Positions 42,760 through 52,386 of a stretch of 64,000 nucleotides of DNA are shown piece after piece. A program made the translations under genes and the position numbers. The notes beneath the pieces are model-generated. The model was not told the origin of the DNA. It was given only the letters and a program-made list of their open reading frames with translations, and made no database searches. The DNA is from Blastopirellula marina DSM 3645 (lineage in GTDB: Bacteria > Planctomycetota > Planctomycetia > Pirellulales > Pirellulaceae). Location of the stretch: contig NZ_CH672376.1 of the NCBI RefSeq assembly GCF_000153105.1, positions 2,881,964-2,945,963 of the forward strand, given 5' to 3'. Numbering within the stretch: position 1 is the stretch's first letter; each line of letters begins with the position of its first letter.

Positions 42760-43917
42760 TTACGGCGCTATCTTGCGGCAGTTCCGTTCCTGGAGTCCCA
42801 GCTGGATCTCTTCGATGACTTCCGGATCGGTTTCGAGCGTTGCTCGGTTTTTCAATGCTTGGCGCGAAGCGTCACAGTCATATTTACCAAGCGCCCAAGC
42901 CGACGCGCCGCGGATGAGCGGCTCGTCATCGTTCAGGCCTTTTATCAGTGCGGGGACAGCAGTTGGGGTGGGTCGATTGCCGAGGGCGATCGCGGCGTTG
43001 CGGAGCAGCCCGCGGCGTCGAGGGCGCCAGATCGGCGATTTGCGGAAGCGGGCGCGGAACGTGTCGTCGTCGAGATCGAACAGCGGGATCAGCTCGAGCG
43101 GGTTCGATCCCGATTGGGGAATAAACGTTGGCTCGGCGCTCTGCGGGGCTTTGCTGTTCCAAGGGCAAACGTCTTGGCACAGGTCGCAGCCGAAAACCCA
43201 CTCGCCGAGACCAGGGCGCAGATCGCGCGGGATCGGGCCGCGGAGTTCGATGGTGAGATAGCTGATGCAGCGAGTTGCGTCTAAGACGTGCGGCGCCGGG
43301 AATGCGTCGGTCGGACAGACATCGAGACACGCGGTGCAAGTGCCGCAGTGGCTCGCGTCGTGCGGATCGTCGTAGTCGAGTTCGATCGAGGTGAGCAGCG
43401 CCGCTAAGAAAAAGAGACTGCCGGCGTGTTTGTTGAGCAGCAGCGTGTTTTTGCCGATCCAGCCAAGCCCGGCGAGTTGGGCGAAATCGCGCTCTAGCAG
43501 CGGCGCGGTGTCGACGACGCCGCGGATGTCGGCGTCGGCGGATAACTGTTGAAACTCGCGTTTGAGGGCTTTCAGCTTGCCGTGGATCAGGTCGTGATAG
43601 TCAACTTCGCCCCACGCGTAACGCGAGACCCTCCCCTGCCCTGCTGCGGTTGGCCGCGCGTCATCGGTGCGATACGGCAGGGTCAGCATGACGATGCTGC
43701 GAGCGCCGGCCAAGACATGGCCGGGATCGGCGTAGGCTTCGACCCGGTCGGCCAGATATTGCATTTCGCCGGCGTATCCGGCGGCGAGCCAATCGCGGAA
43801 CGCATCGATGCCGGTCGGTGATACGGCAGGGCAAGCGCCGACATGCAGGAATCCGAGTCGACGCGCAGCGTTCTTTAACGAATGCGTGAGCGTCGATGGT
43901 TGGGGGAAACTCTTCAA
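42760..43917 (-). CDS. queG: Epoxyqueuosine reductase QueG
   Basis: 385 residues. QueG reduces epoxyqueuosine to queuosine in tRNA using a cobalamin cofactor and two [4Fe-4S] clusters. The sequence shows the N-terminal cobalamin domain (RYAWGEVDYHDLIHGKLKAL, VDTAPLLERDFAQLAGLGWI with the active-site Asp). Two cluster motifs follow: CGTCTACLDVCPTDA and CDLCQDVCPWN. A C-terminal HEAT-like pair ends it (LRNAAIALGNRPTPTAVPAL, ASAWALGKYDCDASRQALKN). Length and order are those of the family. No other queuosine genes are nearby. Confidence 0.95.
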   Translation of the reverse strand: MKSFPQPSTLTHSLKNAARRLGFLHVGACPAVSPTGIDAFRDWLAAGYAGEMQYLADRVEAYADPGHVLAGARSIVMLTLPYRTDDARPTAAGQGRVSRYAWGEVDYHDLIHGKLKALKREFQQLSADADIRGVVDTAPLLERDFAQLAGLGWIGKNTLLLNKHAGSLFFLAALLTSIELDYDDPHDASHCGTCTACLDVCPTDAFPAPHVLDATRCISYLTIELRGPIPRDLRPGLGEWVFGCDLCQDVCPWNSKAPQSAEPTFIPQSGSNPLELIPLFDLDDDTFRARFRKSPIWRPRRRGLLRNAAIALGNRPTPTAVPALIKGLNDDEPLIRGASAWALGKYDCDASRQALKNRATLETDPEVIEEIQLGLQERNCRKIAP

Positions 43918-44019
43918 GCTTTTGGGTTGACTGCTAGCGGTTCGTAATTAGCGTGGAACTAGTGGAGGTATACCGTCCACGATAGTGCTTATCGCTCCCC
44001 CTCGACAAGCGAGTCTCCC

Positions 44020-44628
44020 ATGTTGCGTCCCCTTTTGTTCAGCATAATCGCTGTGGTCGGCCTGTCAGTGGTCGGTTCGAGCGCCGAAGCCTACTTCCCT
44101 GGTACTTTTGGACCGCGCGTCGGTTACCGCGGCTTTGGAATCACCAACTACGGTGGTCCTGCCTATGGCTACGGCAATTATGGATATGGCTACAGTCGCA
44201 TCAATGTGCCGACGCCTCCCTACTTTGCGTTGCATCCGCCGGTCTATTATTCACACTCGGTCGCGCGACCTTATGGGATCAGCCCATTTCCGATCGGCTC
44301 GTATACCCCTTCGCAGCGCGTCGTTTATCAAACGCCGACACCGGAGCCGCAGGTTGTAATCAACCCGTACGTGACGACCGCAGCGCCAGTTGCTGAGGAA
44401 GCCCCGGCCGACGTGGCCGAAGAGACGACGGCGACCGACGCGGAAGCGACGGAAGAAGCCGCGGAGCAGCCGGCGGAAGCAGTCACCGAAGAAACGGACG
44501 AAGCAGCGCCTGCCGAGACCAAGGAAGCCGCCGCTAGCTATTGGCCCACCCCGCAAGTGGTGCTGAACCCGTTTGTCGATAGCAACGCGGTCGTGCCGGT
44601 CAGCTTTACTAAAATTGTGACTCCGTAG
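44020..44628 (+). CDS. Secreted Tyr/Gly-rich, Ala/Glu-rich protein
   Basis: 202 residues with a signal peptide (about 1-23, ending SSAEA). The mature protein starts with a Gly/Tyr-rich part (YGGPAYGYGNYGYGYSRINV), followed by a Pro-rich part and an Ala/Glu/Thr-rich low-complexity stretch (about 120-172). The octet PQVVINPYV recurs near the end as PQVVLNPFV. No catalytic motif. It is probably an exported structural or surface protein. No family recognised. Confidence 0.6.
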   Translation: MLRPLLFSIIAVVGLSVVGSSAEAYFPGTFGPRVGYRGFGITNYGGPAYGYGNYGYGYSRINVPTPPYFALHPPVYYSHSVARPYGISPFPIGSYTPSQRVVYQTPTPEPQVVINPYVTTAAPVAEEAPADVAEETTATDAEATEEAAEQPAEAVTEETDEAAPAETKEAAASYWPTPQVVLNPFVDSNAVVPVSFTKIVTP

Positions 44629-44794
44629 TCAGATTTTGGATAATTCCTCTTGGTCGGCGCCAGCGATCTAGCTATCCTTCGCGTGCTTGCATCGACCCAA
44701 TCAATCCGCTCGTCGTGACTTCCCAGCGAAAACGACGAGCGCTCGCGTCCGGCTCGTCCAGCGCACGAGCCGTTTAAGGGGAAAGGAATTCCCG

Positions 44795-45319
44795 ATGAAT
44801 CGAATATTTTTGGGGCTGGCGTTCGCGGCGTTAGGACTGACGCTCGGCTGCCAAGGCAAAAACGCTCAGCTGAATCCATTTTCGGCCTATGGTCCGCAGC
44901 GCGTACCGCCGCCGGCGACCGGCAGCTACGCTCAGCCAGGGACGACGGCGCCCTACTATCAGCCGACGGGTCAGCCGAGTGCGACGCTCGGTGCGCCTGC
45001 CGCAGGAACCTATGCGCCGCCAGGCGGAACTTTGGCTCCTCCACCAGGAGCGTCTCCTTATGGGGCTCCACCGGCCCAGTATCCCGGGACGAACGCACCG
45101 CCGGCGACGTGGACGCCGCCGGCCGCGAGCAATATGCCGAGTTCGGGGATCAACGAGGCGGGTTCCTCCAATATCCAACTGACCAGCGCCAACGAACCGA
45201 TCCCGGTTCCTTCGGTCACCACGGCGGTTCCAGCGACAGGTTCCTCGTCACTGCAAACGCAGGGCATGGCGCCCAATGCGCCGGCCGCCGGATTGAACTG
45301 GAACGCCGTTAGCCAATAA
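44795..45319 (+). CDS. Pro-rich lipoprotein (174 aa)
   Basis: The ATG at 44795 has AAAGGAA upstream and opens a signal peptide with lipobox LTLGC (Cys19). The mature part is dominated by Pro, Ala, Gly, Thr and Tyr (SYAQPGTTAPYYQPTG, GAPAAGTYAPPGGTLAPPPG), which is typical of disordered spacers. The end is TSANEPIPVPSVTTAVP. It is probably lipid-anchored in the outer or inner membrane and extended. No family recognised. Confidence 0.65.
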   Translation: MNRIFLGLAFAALGLTLGCQGKNAQLNPFSAYGPQRVPPPATGSYAQPGTTAPYYQPTGQPSATLGAPAAGTYAPPGGTLAPPPGASPYGAPPAQYPGTNAPPATWTPPAASNMPSSGINEAGSSNIQLTSANEPIPVPSVTTAVPATGSSSLQTQGMAPNAPAAGLNWNAVSQ

Positions 45320-45375
45320 CGACTGCGGCAAGCGCGGCTTGACGCCAAGCGGGATGGCGCCGACGATAGAACGTT

Positions 45376-46461
45376 ATGAACGACTCCGCCGATACAACTT
45401 TGCCGCCTGTCACCGTAAAACCGCTGAAGATCGGCGATCTGGTCATTGATCCCCCCATCTTGCAAGCGCCGATGGCGGGCTACACCAACTACGCTTTTCG
45501 ACAGATCGTCCGCGATTATGGGGGCGTGGGGCTGCAAGCGACCGAAATGGTCAGTGCACGCAGCTTTGTCTGGCTCGATCAACAAGCCGAGTTCCCCGAT
45601 CGTCTGTGGGGGATCGAAGATGAGCCGCGTCCGTTAGCGGTGCAGATGTGGGACAACGAGCCCGACACGATGGCTCGCGTCGGAGAGCGGCTGGTCGAAG
45701 AGTTTCAGGTGAGCGTCGTCGACATCAATTTCGGCTGCCCAGTCAAACAGGTGACGCAGTCGGCGCATAGCGGATCGTACTTGCTGCGCTGGCCCGAAAA
45801 GATGTTCTCGATCATTCGCCGCGTCGTCGAGGCTTGTGCTCCGACGCCGGTGACCGCCAAGATTCGCTTGGGTTGCAGTCGCGACAAGATCAACGCAAAC
45901 GAGATCGCCCAGGTCGTCGAAGAAGCCGGCGCCGCCGCACTCACCGTGCATGGCCGAACCGCCGCTGACTTCTTCAAAGGGAGCGCCGACTGGGAAAAGA
46001 TCTCAGAGATCAAACCGTATCTGAAAAAGATCCCGCTGATCGGCAACGGCGACTTGGATTCGGCCGCCAAAGTGGTCGAAGCGTTCCGCAGTTACCAGGT
46101 CGACGGCGTGATGATCGCACGGGCCTGTTTGGGGCGACCATGGCTGTTCGCCCAGGCCGCCGCCGCGCTACGGGGAGAACCGGTTCCGGCCGATCCGACC
46201 CTGACCGAGCAGCGGATGTGTCTGCTGCGTCACTATGACCTGGTGGTGCAGCGGTTTGGCATCGAAAAGGGAACGATGCTGATGCGGAAGTTCGCTTGCT
46301 GCTACGCCCAGGGAATGTACGGAGCGCGTGCGTTTCGCACGCGCGCGGCGAAGGTTTCGTCGCCGGCCGAGTTCTACGAGATTGTCGAGAATCTGTTCCC
46401 GCGCGATCCCGAAGTTGACGCGGTCGAAGCGGCCAGCGCTGAGATGGCCAGCGGATCGTAA
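45376..46461 (+). CDS. dusB: tRNA-dihydrouridine synthase (DusB-like, copy 2)
   Basis: 361 residues with the Dus fold: QAPMAGYTNYAFRQIVRDYG, DINFGCPVKQVTQSAHSGSY (GCP cysteine at about residue 121), VTAKIRLGCSRDKINANEIA, LTVHGRTAADFFKGSADWEK and IGNGDLDSAAKVVEAF. It reduces uridines in tRNA with FMN. The sequence is clearly diverged from the gene at 20613-21701, so two Dus enzymes with different target positions are likely. It converges on a minus-strand membrane protein gene with only seven bases between stops. Confidence 0.9.
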   Translation: MNDSADTTLPPVTVKPLKIGDLVIDPPILQAPMAGYTNYAFRQIVRDYGGVGLQATEMVSARSFVWLDQQAEFPDRLWGIEDEPRPLAVQMWDNEPDTMARVGERLVEEFQVSVVDINFGCPVKQVTQSAHSGSYLLRWPEKMFSIIRRVVEACAPTPVTAKIRLGCSRDKINANEIAQVVEEAGAAALTVHGRTAADFFKGSADWEKISEIKPYLKKIPLIGNGDLDSAAKVVEAFRSYQVDGVMIARACLGRPWLFAQAAAALRGEPVPADPTLTEQRMCLLRHYDLVVQRFGIEKGTMLMRKFACCYAQGMYGARAFRTRAAKVSSPAEFYEIVENLFPRDPEVDAVEAASAEMASGS

Positions 46462-46468
46462 GCGAGGT

Positions 46469-47968
46469 CTACTCGGCTTCGACCAGTTCGTCGGCATTGG
46501 CTTCTTCCGGCAGCAGGATTGTGCAAAAAGCATGAAAGCCGGGGAAGAAGTTGGGGGAGGAGACCGGCTCTTGAATGACCGATTTTTCGGCGCCCTGCGA
46601 CCAAATATGAAACGTCCCTTCCTGAATATCGAAATTGTGAATTTGGTTCCAAGGAAGCTGCACCGGCGCTTTCTTGCCCCCAAAAAACGAGGTCGGTACG
46701 AACTCGATGCGATCGTTGAAGAAGGTGATATTGGGGGTCCAAGCGACAGGTCGACCCTCGGCGATTTCATGCAGCATCGCCGAGCCAACGACTTGGGAGA
46801 CGTGAGAGCGGAGCACTTCTAGATCGTCATCGGCGCCTTGAATGTTGGCGCTGTAGCTGATTTTGCCGGCTCCGCTGCCGGGACGCGGATCAAACGACAT
46901 CTGCGTTTGCGTGCCGGTGTAGGCGCCGTTGTAGTACATCCGCGTCGCCGAGTAGGTGAAAGACTCGACATCTTCGTAACGAAGTTTCTGCTCGCCGGTG
47001 ATCCCTGACTTATAGACTCCCTGTTCGTGGCAGCGGAACGCGGTTCGCTCGCAATAGAAGTAGATGAGCACGCTCAAGCCGATCACGGCCAACGGCGCGA
47101 CGATCGCCAACAACGGATGGACGACGAATAGTAATAGTGAGAGGAGCGTCAAGACAATTGCGAGAACCCAGCCGATCGCTTTGAACCGGGTCGCCCGCTC
47201 GAAGAGAATTCGGCCCAGTCCGCCGCTGGGCGCGGCGCTGGCGTCGCGCTCCGGAATCATTTTTCCGAGCAAGCGAATCAGCAAGTACGAGTTCCGTCCT
47301 TTGATGGGGAAGCGGATCGAAGCATGTTCGTCATCGGTGCGCCAGATGCAGACTTCATCTCCAAACACATCGACGGCGAGCAGCTGCTCGAACGGAACCA
47401 GGCTCTCTTGCGAAGCGCCGGTCGCGAGTGCCGTTTTGCTGATCGCCCAACCCTCGCCGGCGGCATGCTCGCCGCGCTCAAGCGACTGGGTCGCGCGCTG
47501 CTCCAGCATGTCGAGCAGTCGATTGTGCAGGTCGACGATTCCGTCTGGCTGATCTTCTTTGACGCGATAGTTCATCACAATCGGCTTGTCGCGGTCGGCG
47601 ACCCAGTAGCGAACATCGCGCTGCACGCCGGCGGCGTTGCCGTTATTGAAGATTCTCTTGTCCCAGAGCGACATCGCCAAAACGTCGCCGTCCGAGAATG
47701 CGTGATCCTGGCCGACTTCATGAATCGTGAAGCCTTCGCCCAGATCGGTGCACCACAGACGCGAGCGGCGTTTGGCGAAGCCGATCGCTTCGACTAGGCC
47801 GGTGAAGACGATGCCGCCATAAAAGAAAACGTCATCCCAGATATCGGCTTTCTGCACGCTAAGCGCGATCCCCACGACAATCAAGATCGGTCCGACCGCT
47901 CGCAAGAGATGGAAGACCCACGAGATCTGACCGCGAACAAGGACCCGCTCCGATGCTGATTCTGGCAT
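46469..47968 (-). CDS. Multi-pass membrane protein, possibly PH-domain-like
   Basis: The ATG at 47968 has AGGAAAGG upstream; a longer frame has no support. 499 residues. Helices are at about 18-38 (LLRAVGPILIVVGIALSVQ) and 44-60. A soluble domain follows (about 70-260). A second helical pair (about 268-315, AIGWVLAIVLTLLSLLLFVV, IVAPLAVIGLSVLIYFYCER) precedes a C-terminal strand-rich domain (FRCHEQGVYKSGITGEQKLR, RYEDVESFTYSATRMYYNGA). The last pattern resembles bacterial PH domains. I cannot name a family. Function unknown. Confidence 0.65.
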   Translation of the reverse strand: MPESASERVLVRGQISWVFHLLRAVGPILIVVGIALSVQKADIWDDVFFYGGIVFTGLVEAIGFAKRRSRLWCTDLGEGFTIHEVGQDHAFSDGDVLAMSLWDKRIFNNGNAAGVQRDVRYWVADRDKPIVMNYRVKEDQPDGIVDLHNRLLDMLEQRATQSLERGEHAAGEGWAISKTALATGASQESLVPFEQLLAVDVFGDEVCIWRTDDEHASIRFPIKGRNSYLLIRLLGKMIPERDASAAPSGGLGRILFERATRFKAIGWVLAIVLTLLSLLLFVVHPLLAIVAPLAVIGLSVLIYFYCERTAFRCHEQGVYKSGITGEQKLRYEDVESFTYSATRMYYNGAYTGTQTQMSFDPRPGSGAGKISYSANIQGADDDLEVLRSHVSQVVGSAMLHEIAEGRPVAWTPNITFFNDRIEFVPTSFFGGKKAPVQLPWNQIHNFDIQEGTFHIWSQGAEKSVIQEPVSSPNFFPGFHAFCTILLPEEANADELVEAE

Positions 47969-48093
47969 GACTCGCCTTTCCTGCATAAAGAGAAGATGAA
48001 GAGCACCGAAGCAGACCTCGGTCGATGCGGTTCTTATATCGCAGGAGGTGTGCGATTGCAAATATTTAGGAGGGCTACGAAGAGAATGGGGAC

Positions 48094-48122
48094 AAAAAAA
48101 GCCGGCCCGATGGGGCCGGCTT
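48094..48122 (-). terminator. Intrinsic terminator of the PVC heme-binding protein gene
   Basis: The arms AAGCCGGCCC (48099-48108) and GGGCCGGCTT (48113-48122) form a perfect 10-bp stem. On the minus strand the stem is followed by TTTTTTT (complement of 48094-48100). It lies 25 bp after the gene's stop. Confidence 0.85.
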
Positions 48123-48146
48123 GCAGATTCAAGTTGCGTCAAACGT

Positions 48147-51100
48147 TTACCGCTTGGTCGATGCCTTGCCGGCGACTTTCGCTTCGGGCGCGGCGCCCAG
48201 GAAAGTCATCAGGTCGGCGATCTCTTCGGCGGTGAGCGGATCGAGCAAACCGTCTGGCATCACGCTGGTCGGGCTGGCGGCGATCTCGTCGATCTCGTTG
48301 GAGAAGATCGTTCGTTTTCGTCCATCCTGGCCGGTGAGGATGATGTCGCCGTCAGTCGTACGGGTCACGAGCCCCACATGGATTTGGCCATCCATCGTCA
48401 GGACTTTGCGAGCGGCGTACTGATCCGAGATGACATGCGACGGAAAGAGCACCGATTCGAGGATTTGTCGTTTCTGGAAGCGACGCGCCACTTCGGTCAG
48501 GTCGGGGCCCACCGCTTCGCCGACCGAGCCAACGCGGTGACATGCGACGCATTGGGCCTTTTTGAAGACCGCTTTGCCGTTAATCGAATTACCGCCGGCA
48601 AACTTGTCGTCGGTCATGTAGTCGAGCAGTTCTTCCAGGTTCCAGTTTCCTTTGGCCACATCGATCGGCTTCGCTTCCGGCATCTCGGGATGCGTCTGGG
48701 CGAACCAGTCCTGCCAGGCGACGACCCGTTCGGCCATCGGCGCCGAGTTGCTAGCCGGGAATTCTCCGGTCCATTTTTCGAGCAGACGAATCGCGTTGAT
48801 GCCCCCTTCATCCTGCAGCTGGTCGGCCAGGATGATCAGTTGACGGAGATGCTCTGGATTGGTGGAGGTCGCCGGTGCGTTGCGTAACTTGGCCAGCACG
48901 GCGCTGGCGAACTCCCCTTTCAGGATCGCTAGACTGTCTAGCAGCAGTGCGAAGTTCTCGCCGGTCGGTTGTTGCGCCAGACCCATCGCGATTGAAGTGC
49001 GGCGTTCCGGGAAGTCGCGATAGACCTCTCGCAGGTAGGCCATCATCTCTTCGTCGCCGCTTTCGGCGAGGATTGCGACGATACCCATTTGCAGTCGTTC
49101 GATCACGGCGCCTTCGCGGCCTTGCAGCTTTTTGTCGACGTCACGCAGCGTCGCAACAATATAAGGAGGACGATCTTCGGGCAGCTCAAACAACGCGGCG
49201 AGCGTCGCATTGGGCCAGACATCGCCGACAGTCAGCAGCAATAGCTTCTCGGTGTCGTCCAGATGGCCGACAAACTGCTTGGTCGACATTTCGACATAAC
49301 CACGGAGGCCTTCACCCCCTTCGATTTCAAGTCCCTTTTCCAGGTGGCCGATCAGCTTGAGCTTTTGCTCGCGCGTCCAGCCGGTCGGAATGAAGGTCAT
49401 TTGCATCGCTAGGAACAAGCGTTCGCTGTTGGGGATGTCGCTGTCGAGGTGCGCGATGTAACGATCCGTGATCGATGATTCCTGCAGGAACGCGAGCGTC
49501 TGGATGAGTTCGCGATTCATCACATGATCGCCGGCCGGAAACTCGCGGGCAACTTGCTCGCCGATCCGTCCCAGATCCGATTTTTGCAGTTCGCCACGCA
49601 AGATGGCGACTTGAATGATCCGCATCACATCTTTGAAGTCTTGGTCGTTCAGGTAGGTGTCCAGCAGTTCGCTGGCGCGATCGCAAACGGCCGTCGCACG
49701 CTCATGAGTGGGGGCTGCGGTCATCGCCGCTAAGGCGCCCATGTTGAACAAGTGCGCATCTTTGGTCGCAAGGATCTCGGTAAACCACTCGTCGATCGGT
49801 TGACGTTCGAGCAAGCGTCGCGCCGCCCAGGCTTCGCGGCGATCGCTCGAAGTGAGCGCCGGGCGGATCAGGCTGAGCGGAACGCGGGCATCTTTGTAGG
49901 CGAGCGCTTCGCACGCGGCGCGGCGAACCTTGGGGCTGCCGTCCGAAATGAGATCGGTAATGCGATCGATCGCTTCCTGTTCCGTTCGCAGGCCGAGTAG
50001 TTTGAGCGTTTTCAGACGCACGTCGGCGTCCGGATCGGTCGAGAGTTTCAGCAAAAACTCAATACTGGGCGTCGGTCCATACAACTGCATCAGCTCCAAT
50101 GCGCGAACGCGGAACTGCGAAGGATTCTTTTCGGCGATTGCGACTCCTTGGACTTGTGCATCCCAGGTATCGCCCATCGCTTGTTGGATTTCGGCGATGT
50201 GCTGACGTCCCCAGGCGCTGTGCGGTTGGGGTTGTCGAACCGCGGCGGCGATGCCGGTTTCGTCTTTCAACTGGCCGGCGGGTTCTTCCCCTTTCCAGAC
50301 GATGCGGTACAGGCCGCCGTCGGTGCCGCGCCCGCCGGTGCAGACGTACAGCCAGCCGTCGGGGCCGACATCAATATCGGTCGCGTTGAACTGCTTCCCT
50401 TCTAGGAAGACTTCCTGTTGGGCGCGATAGCCGGCGCGTTCGGTAATGAACTGCAGCGTGGTGATCCGGCCATTTGACCAATCGCAGGTGAACAGGCGAT
50501 CTTGATAGCGGATCGGAAACTTCTGGTGGTCGTAAAAAACCATGCCGGTGGGCGAAGCGGCTTTGGTTTCGAGCGTCGCCGGCAAGCTGTCGATATAGAA
50601 CGACGGCCACTTGGCCCATCCGCTGCGCCAGCCAAATTCGGCGCCGGGGAAGACTTGCAGCACGCGCGGCGGCAGATGCCAGACGAGCCCTTCGTCCCAC
50701 TCCATGTCGGAGTCGTAGGTGAAGAGATCCCCTTCGCGATTGAACGCGATGTCGTACGAGTTGCGGAGGCCGCCGGCGACGATTTCGACAAAGCTGCCGT
50801 CGATGTCGGTTCGCAGGACCATGCCGCCGGGAGCTTTGACGCCGACAGCATGACCGCCGGGATCTTCAAAGCGTTTAACCAGGTCCCCTTCGTAGTAGTT
50901 GCGATGGGGGCTCGTTTCTGAGATCTTGCCGGCGAGTTGCGTATGGTTGCCGACCGTCAGATAGATCAAGCCATCCGGGCCGAGCGCCATTTGGTGAGCG
51001 CCATGTTCGCCCAGCGGGCCGGTAAAGCGAATGAGCGTTTCGCTGATCGAAAGCAGCCCATCTTTATCTTCGTCTTTCAAGTGATACATCGCGGTCCCCT

Positions 51101-51959
51101 GCGGACCTTCGCCGACGACATAGACGTCGCCGTTGAGCGGCAGGATCCCCTGCACGTTTTTGACTTCGTCGCAGTAGACGCGCGAGTTGTCGACGACGCC
51201 GTCTCCGTTTTCGTCAGAGAACAGCATCAGCGGTCCTCCTTCTTGCGAAGCGACGACGCTGCCGAATTCGTTGAAGGCCATCGCGATCAGCGACCCGGTC
51301 TTTTCGGCCGAAATCACTTCTTGAATCGCAAAGCCCGGCATGATTTGAAAGCGGGGCTCTTCCTGCGGTTCGCTTGACGTCGATACGTTATTGGCCGGCG
51401 TGCCGACCGGCGGAACCGGCGCGAAGCCGTCCGCCAACCACGGCGGGGTCGTCCCGAGCGGGCCAAAGACCTGGGCGGCCGACCATTGCGAATCGTTGAG
51501 CTGCAACGATTGCCATTGAGGAACCGGTTGGATGCTCGTCAGCCAGGTTCCGTCCGAAACAACATCTTGGACGCGGCCATTAGAGTCGGTGAACTCGACG
51601 CGAACTGACAAGCCGGCTGAAGCGCCAGCGGTGTTGGTGACTTGAACGCCGACGACGTTGCGGCCTGCTATCAGGTGACGCGTGATGTCGATCGTGCGCA
51701 TTTGTTGCCAAGCCGAGCCGGAAGCGACGCGGGCTCCATTGATCCAAAGCTCATAGGCGTCATCGGCGGCGACCTGCAGGATCGCGCGCTGCGATCCGCG
51801 TACGTTGATCGTCTTCCGAAAGAAGCAACTCGAGCGAGGCACCGCATCTTTGGAATGTTGCGGAGCCCAAATCCAGTTGGCGGTCTCGGCTTGAACAGCT
51901 CCTGCTGCGAAGAGTAGGAGAGCGCAAGTGACGAGCGAAGTCAGTCTTTTGGCGTTCAT
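48147..51959 (-). CDS. PVC-type heme-binding protein with beta-propeller, HEAT repeats and cytochrome c
   Basis: The ATG at 51959 begins a signal peptide (LTSLVTCALLLFAAGAVQA); an earlier frame adds 37 unlikely residues. 1270 residues. A galactose-binding-like domain lies at about 25-170 (ANWIWAPQHSKDAVPRSSCF, ILQVAADDAYELWINGARVA). A membrane-bound-dehydrogenase-type propeller (TIGR02604-like) spans about 205-600, with FNEFGSVVASQEGGPLMLFS and ATDIDVGPDGWLYVCTGGRG. HEAT repeats cover about 630-1080. A C-terminal cytochrome c is at about 1140-1270, with CVACHRVGSVGEAVGPDLTE. The group is typical of planctomycetes and verrucomicrobia and may oxidise sugars at the surface. Substrate unknown. 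Confidence 0.9.
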   Translation of the reverse strand: MNAKRLTSLVTCALLLFAAGAVQAETANWIWAPQHSKDAVPRSSCFFRKTINVRGSQRAILQVAADDAYELWINGARVASGSAWQQMRTIDITRHLIAGRNVVGVQVTNTAGASAGLSVRVEFTDSNGRVQDVVSDGTWLTSIQPVPQWQSLQLNDSQWSAAQVFGPLGTTPPWLADGFAPVPPVGTPANNVSTSSEPQEEPRFQIMPGFAIQEVISAEKTGSLIAMAFNEFGSVVASQEGGPLMLFSDENGDGVVDNSRVYCDEVKNVQGILPLNGDVYVVGEGPQGTAMYHLKDEDKDGLLSISETLIRFTGPLGEHGAHQMALGPDGLIYLTVGNHTQLAGKISETSPHRNYYEGDLVKRFEDPGGHAVGVKAPGGMVLRTDIDGSFVEIVAGGLRNSYDIAFNREGDLFTYDSDMEWDEGLVWHLPPRVLQVFPGAEFGWRSGWAKWPSFYIDSLPATLETKAASPTGMVFYDHQKFPIRYQDRLFTCDWSNGRITTLQFITERAGYRAQQEVFLEGKQFNATDIDVGPDGWLYVCTGGRGTDGGLYRIVWKGEEPAGQLKDETGIAAAVRQPQPHSAWGRQHIAEIQQAMGDTWDAQVQGVAIAEKNPSQFRVRALELMQLYGPTPSIEFLLKLSTDPDADVRLKTLKLLGLRTEQEAIDRITDLISDGSPKVRRAACEALAYKDARVPLSLIRPALTSSDRREAWAARRLLERQPIDEWFTEILATKDAHLFNMGALAAMTAAPTHERATAVCDRASELLDTYLNDQDFKDVMRIIQVAILRGELQKSDLGRIGEQVAREFPAGDHVMNRELIQTLAFLQESSITDRYIAHLDSDIPNSERLFLAMQMTFIPTGWTREQKLKLIGHLEKGLEIEGGEGLRGYVEMSTKQFVGHLDDTEKLLLLTVGDVWPNATLAALFELPEDRPPYIVATLRDVDKKLQGREGAVIERLQMGIVAILAESGDEEMMAYLREVYRDFPERRTSIAMGLAQQPTGENFALLLDSLAILKGEFASAVLAKLRNAPATSTNPEHLRQLIILADQLQDEGGINAIRLLEKWTGEFPASNSAPMAERVVAWQDWFAQTHPEMPEAKPIDVAKGNWNLEELLDYMTDDKFAGGNSINGKAVFKKAQCVACHRVGSVGEAVGPDLTEVARRFQKRQILESVLFPSHVISDQYAARKVLTMDGQIHVGLVTRTTDGDIILTGQDGRKRTIFSNEIDEIAASPTSVMPDGLLDPLTAEEIADLMTFLGAAPEAKVAGKASTKR

Positions 51960-52032
51960 GGCTGGTTGGAGCATTCGAGCAGTCGGCCTGTTTTCGTCGT
52001 TTCGTGTCTCTGCCCTGGGGTATGTCGGTATC

Positions 52033-52051
52033 CCACGACGCTGCGTCGTGG
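52033..52051. other. Perfect short hairpin upstream of the PVC heme gene
   Basis: CCACGACG (52033-52040) and CGTCGTGG (52044-52051) form a perfect 8-bp stem with a 3-nt loop, about 80 bp before the start of the minus-strand PVC gene. It could be an operator or a leader hairpin. The region up to 52386 contains no gene. Confidence 0.35.
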
Positions 52052-52386
52052 AAAGGAAATTCGACATCATTTCAAGGATCGGGCCTCTGGATTCACAAAA
52101 TCAGCAAAACTGACATGTCCGGCATAATTATGAAAAATTACCACGCCTGCTAGCGAAAACATGCCAGTGGGCTGGCGCTTGCATTCCGAGAAAAGTAAGG
52201 GAAAAAGGTAACGCATTTACTTGTTATTGACCGTCACCGCTTCAACGGGCTACGATGCAAATGCCCCGTCTAGATAGAATGCAGCGTTTGTGAAAACGCC
52301 CTGCCTTCCCCCATTTGACTCTATTCCGATTTTCCCCACTCGCGGCCTCGCTCGCATTCGCGGCGCTGTGGAAAGGATATTCCCAG

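Noticed and set aside
48048..48887. 279-codon plus-strand ORF over the end of the PVC heme gene
   Set aside because: Antisense to the cytochrome domain, which has a clear CxxCH motif and a terminator.
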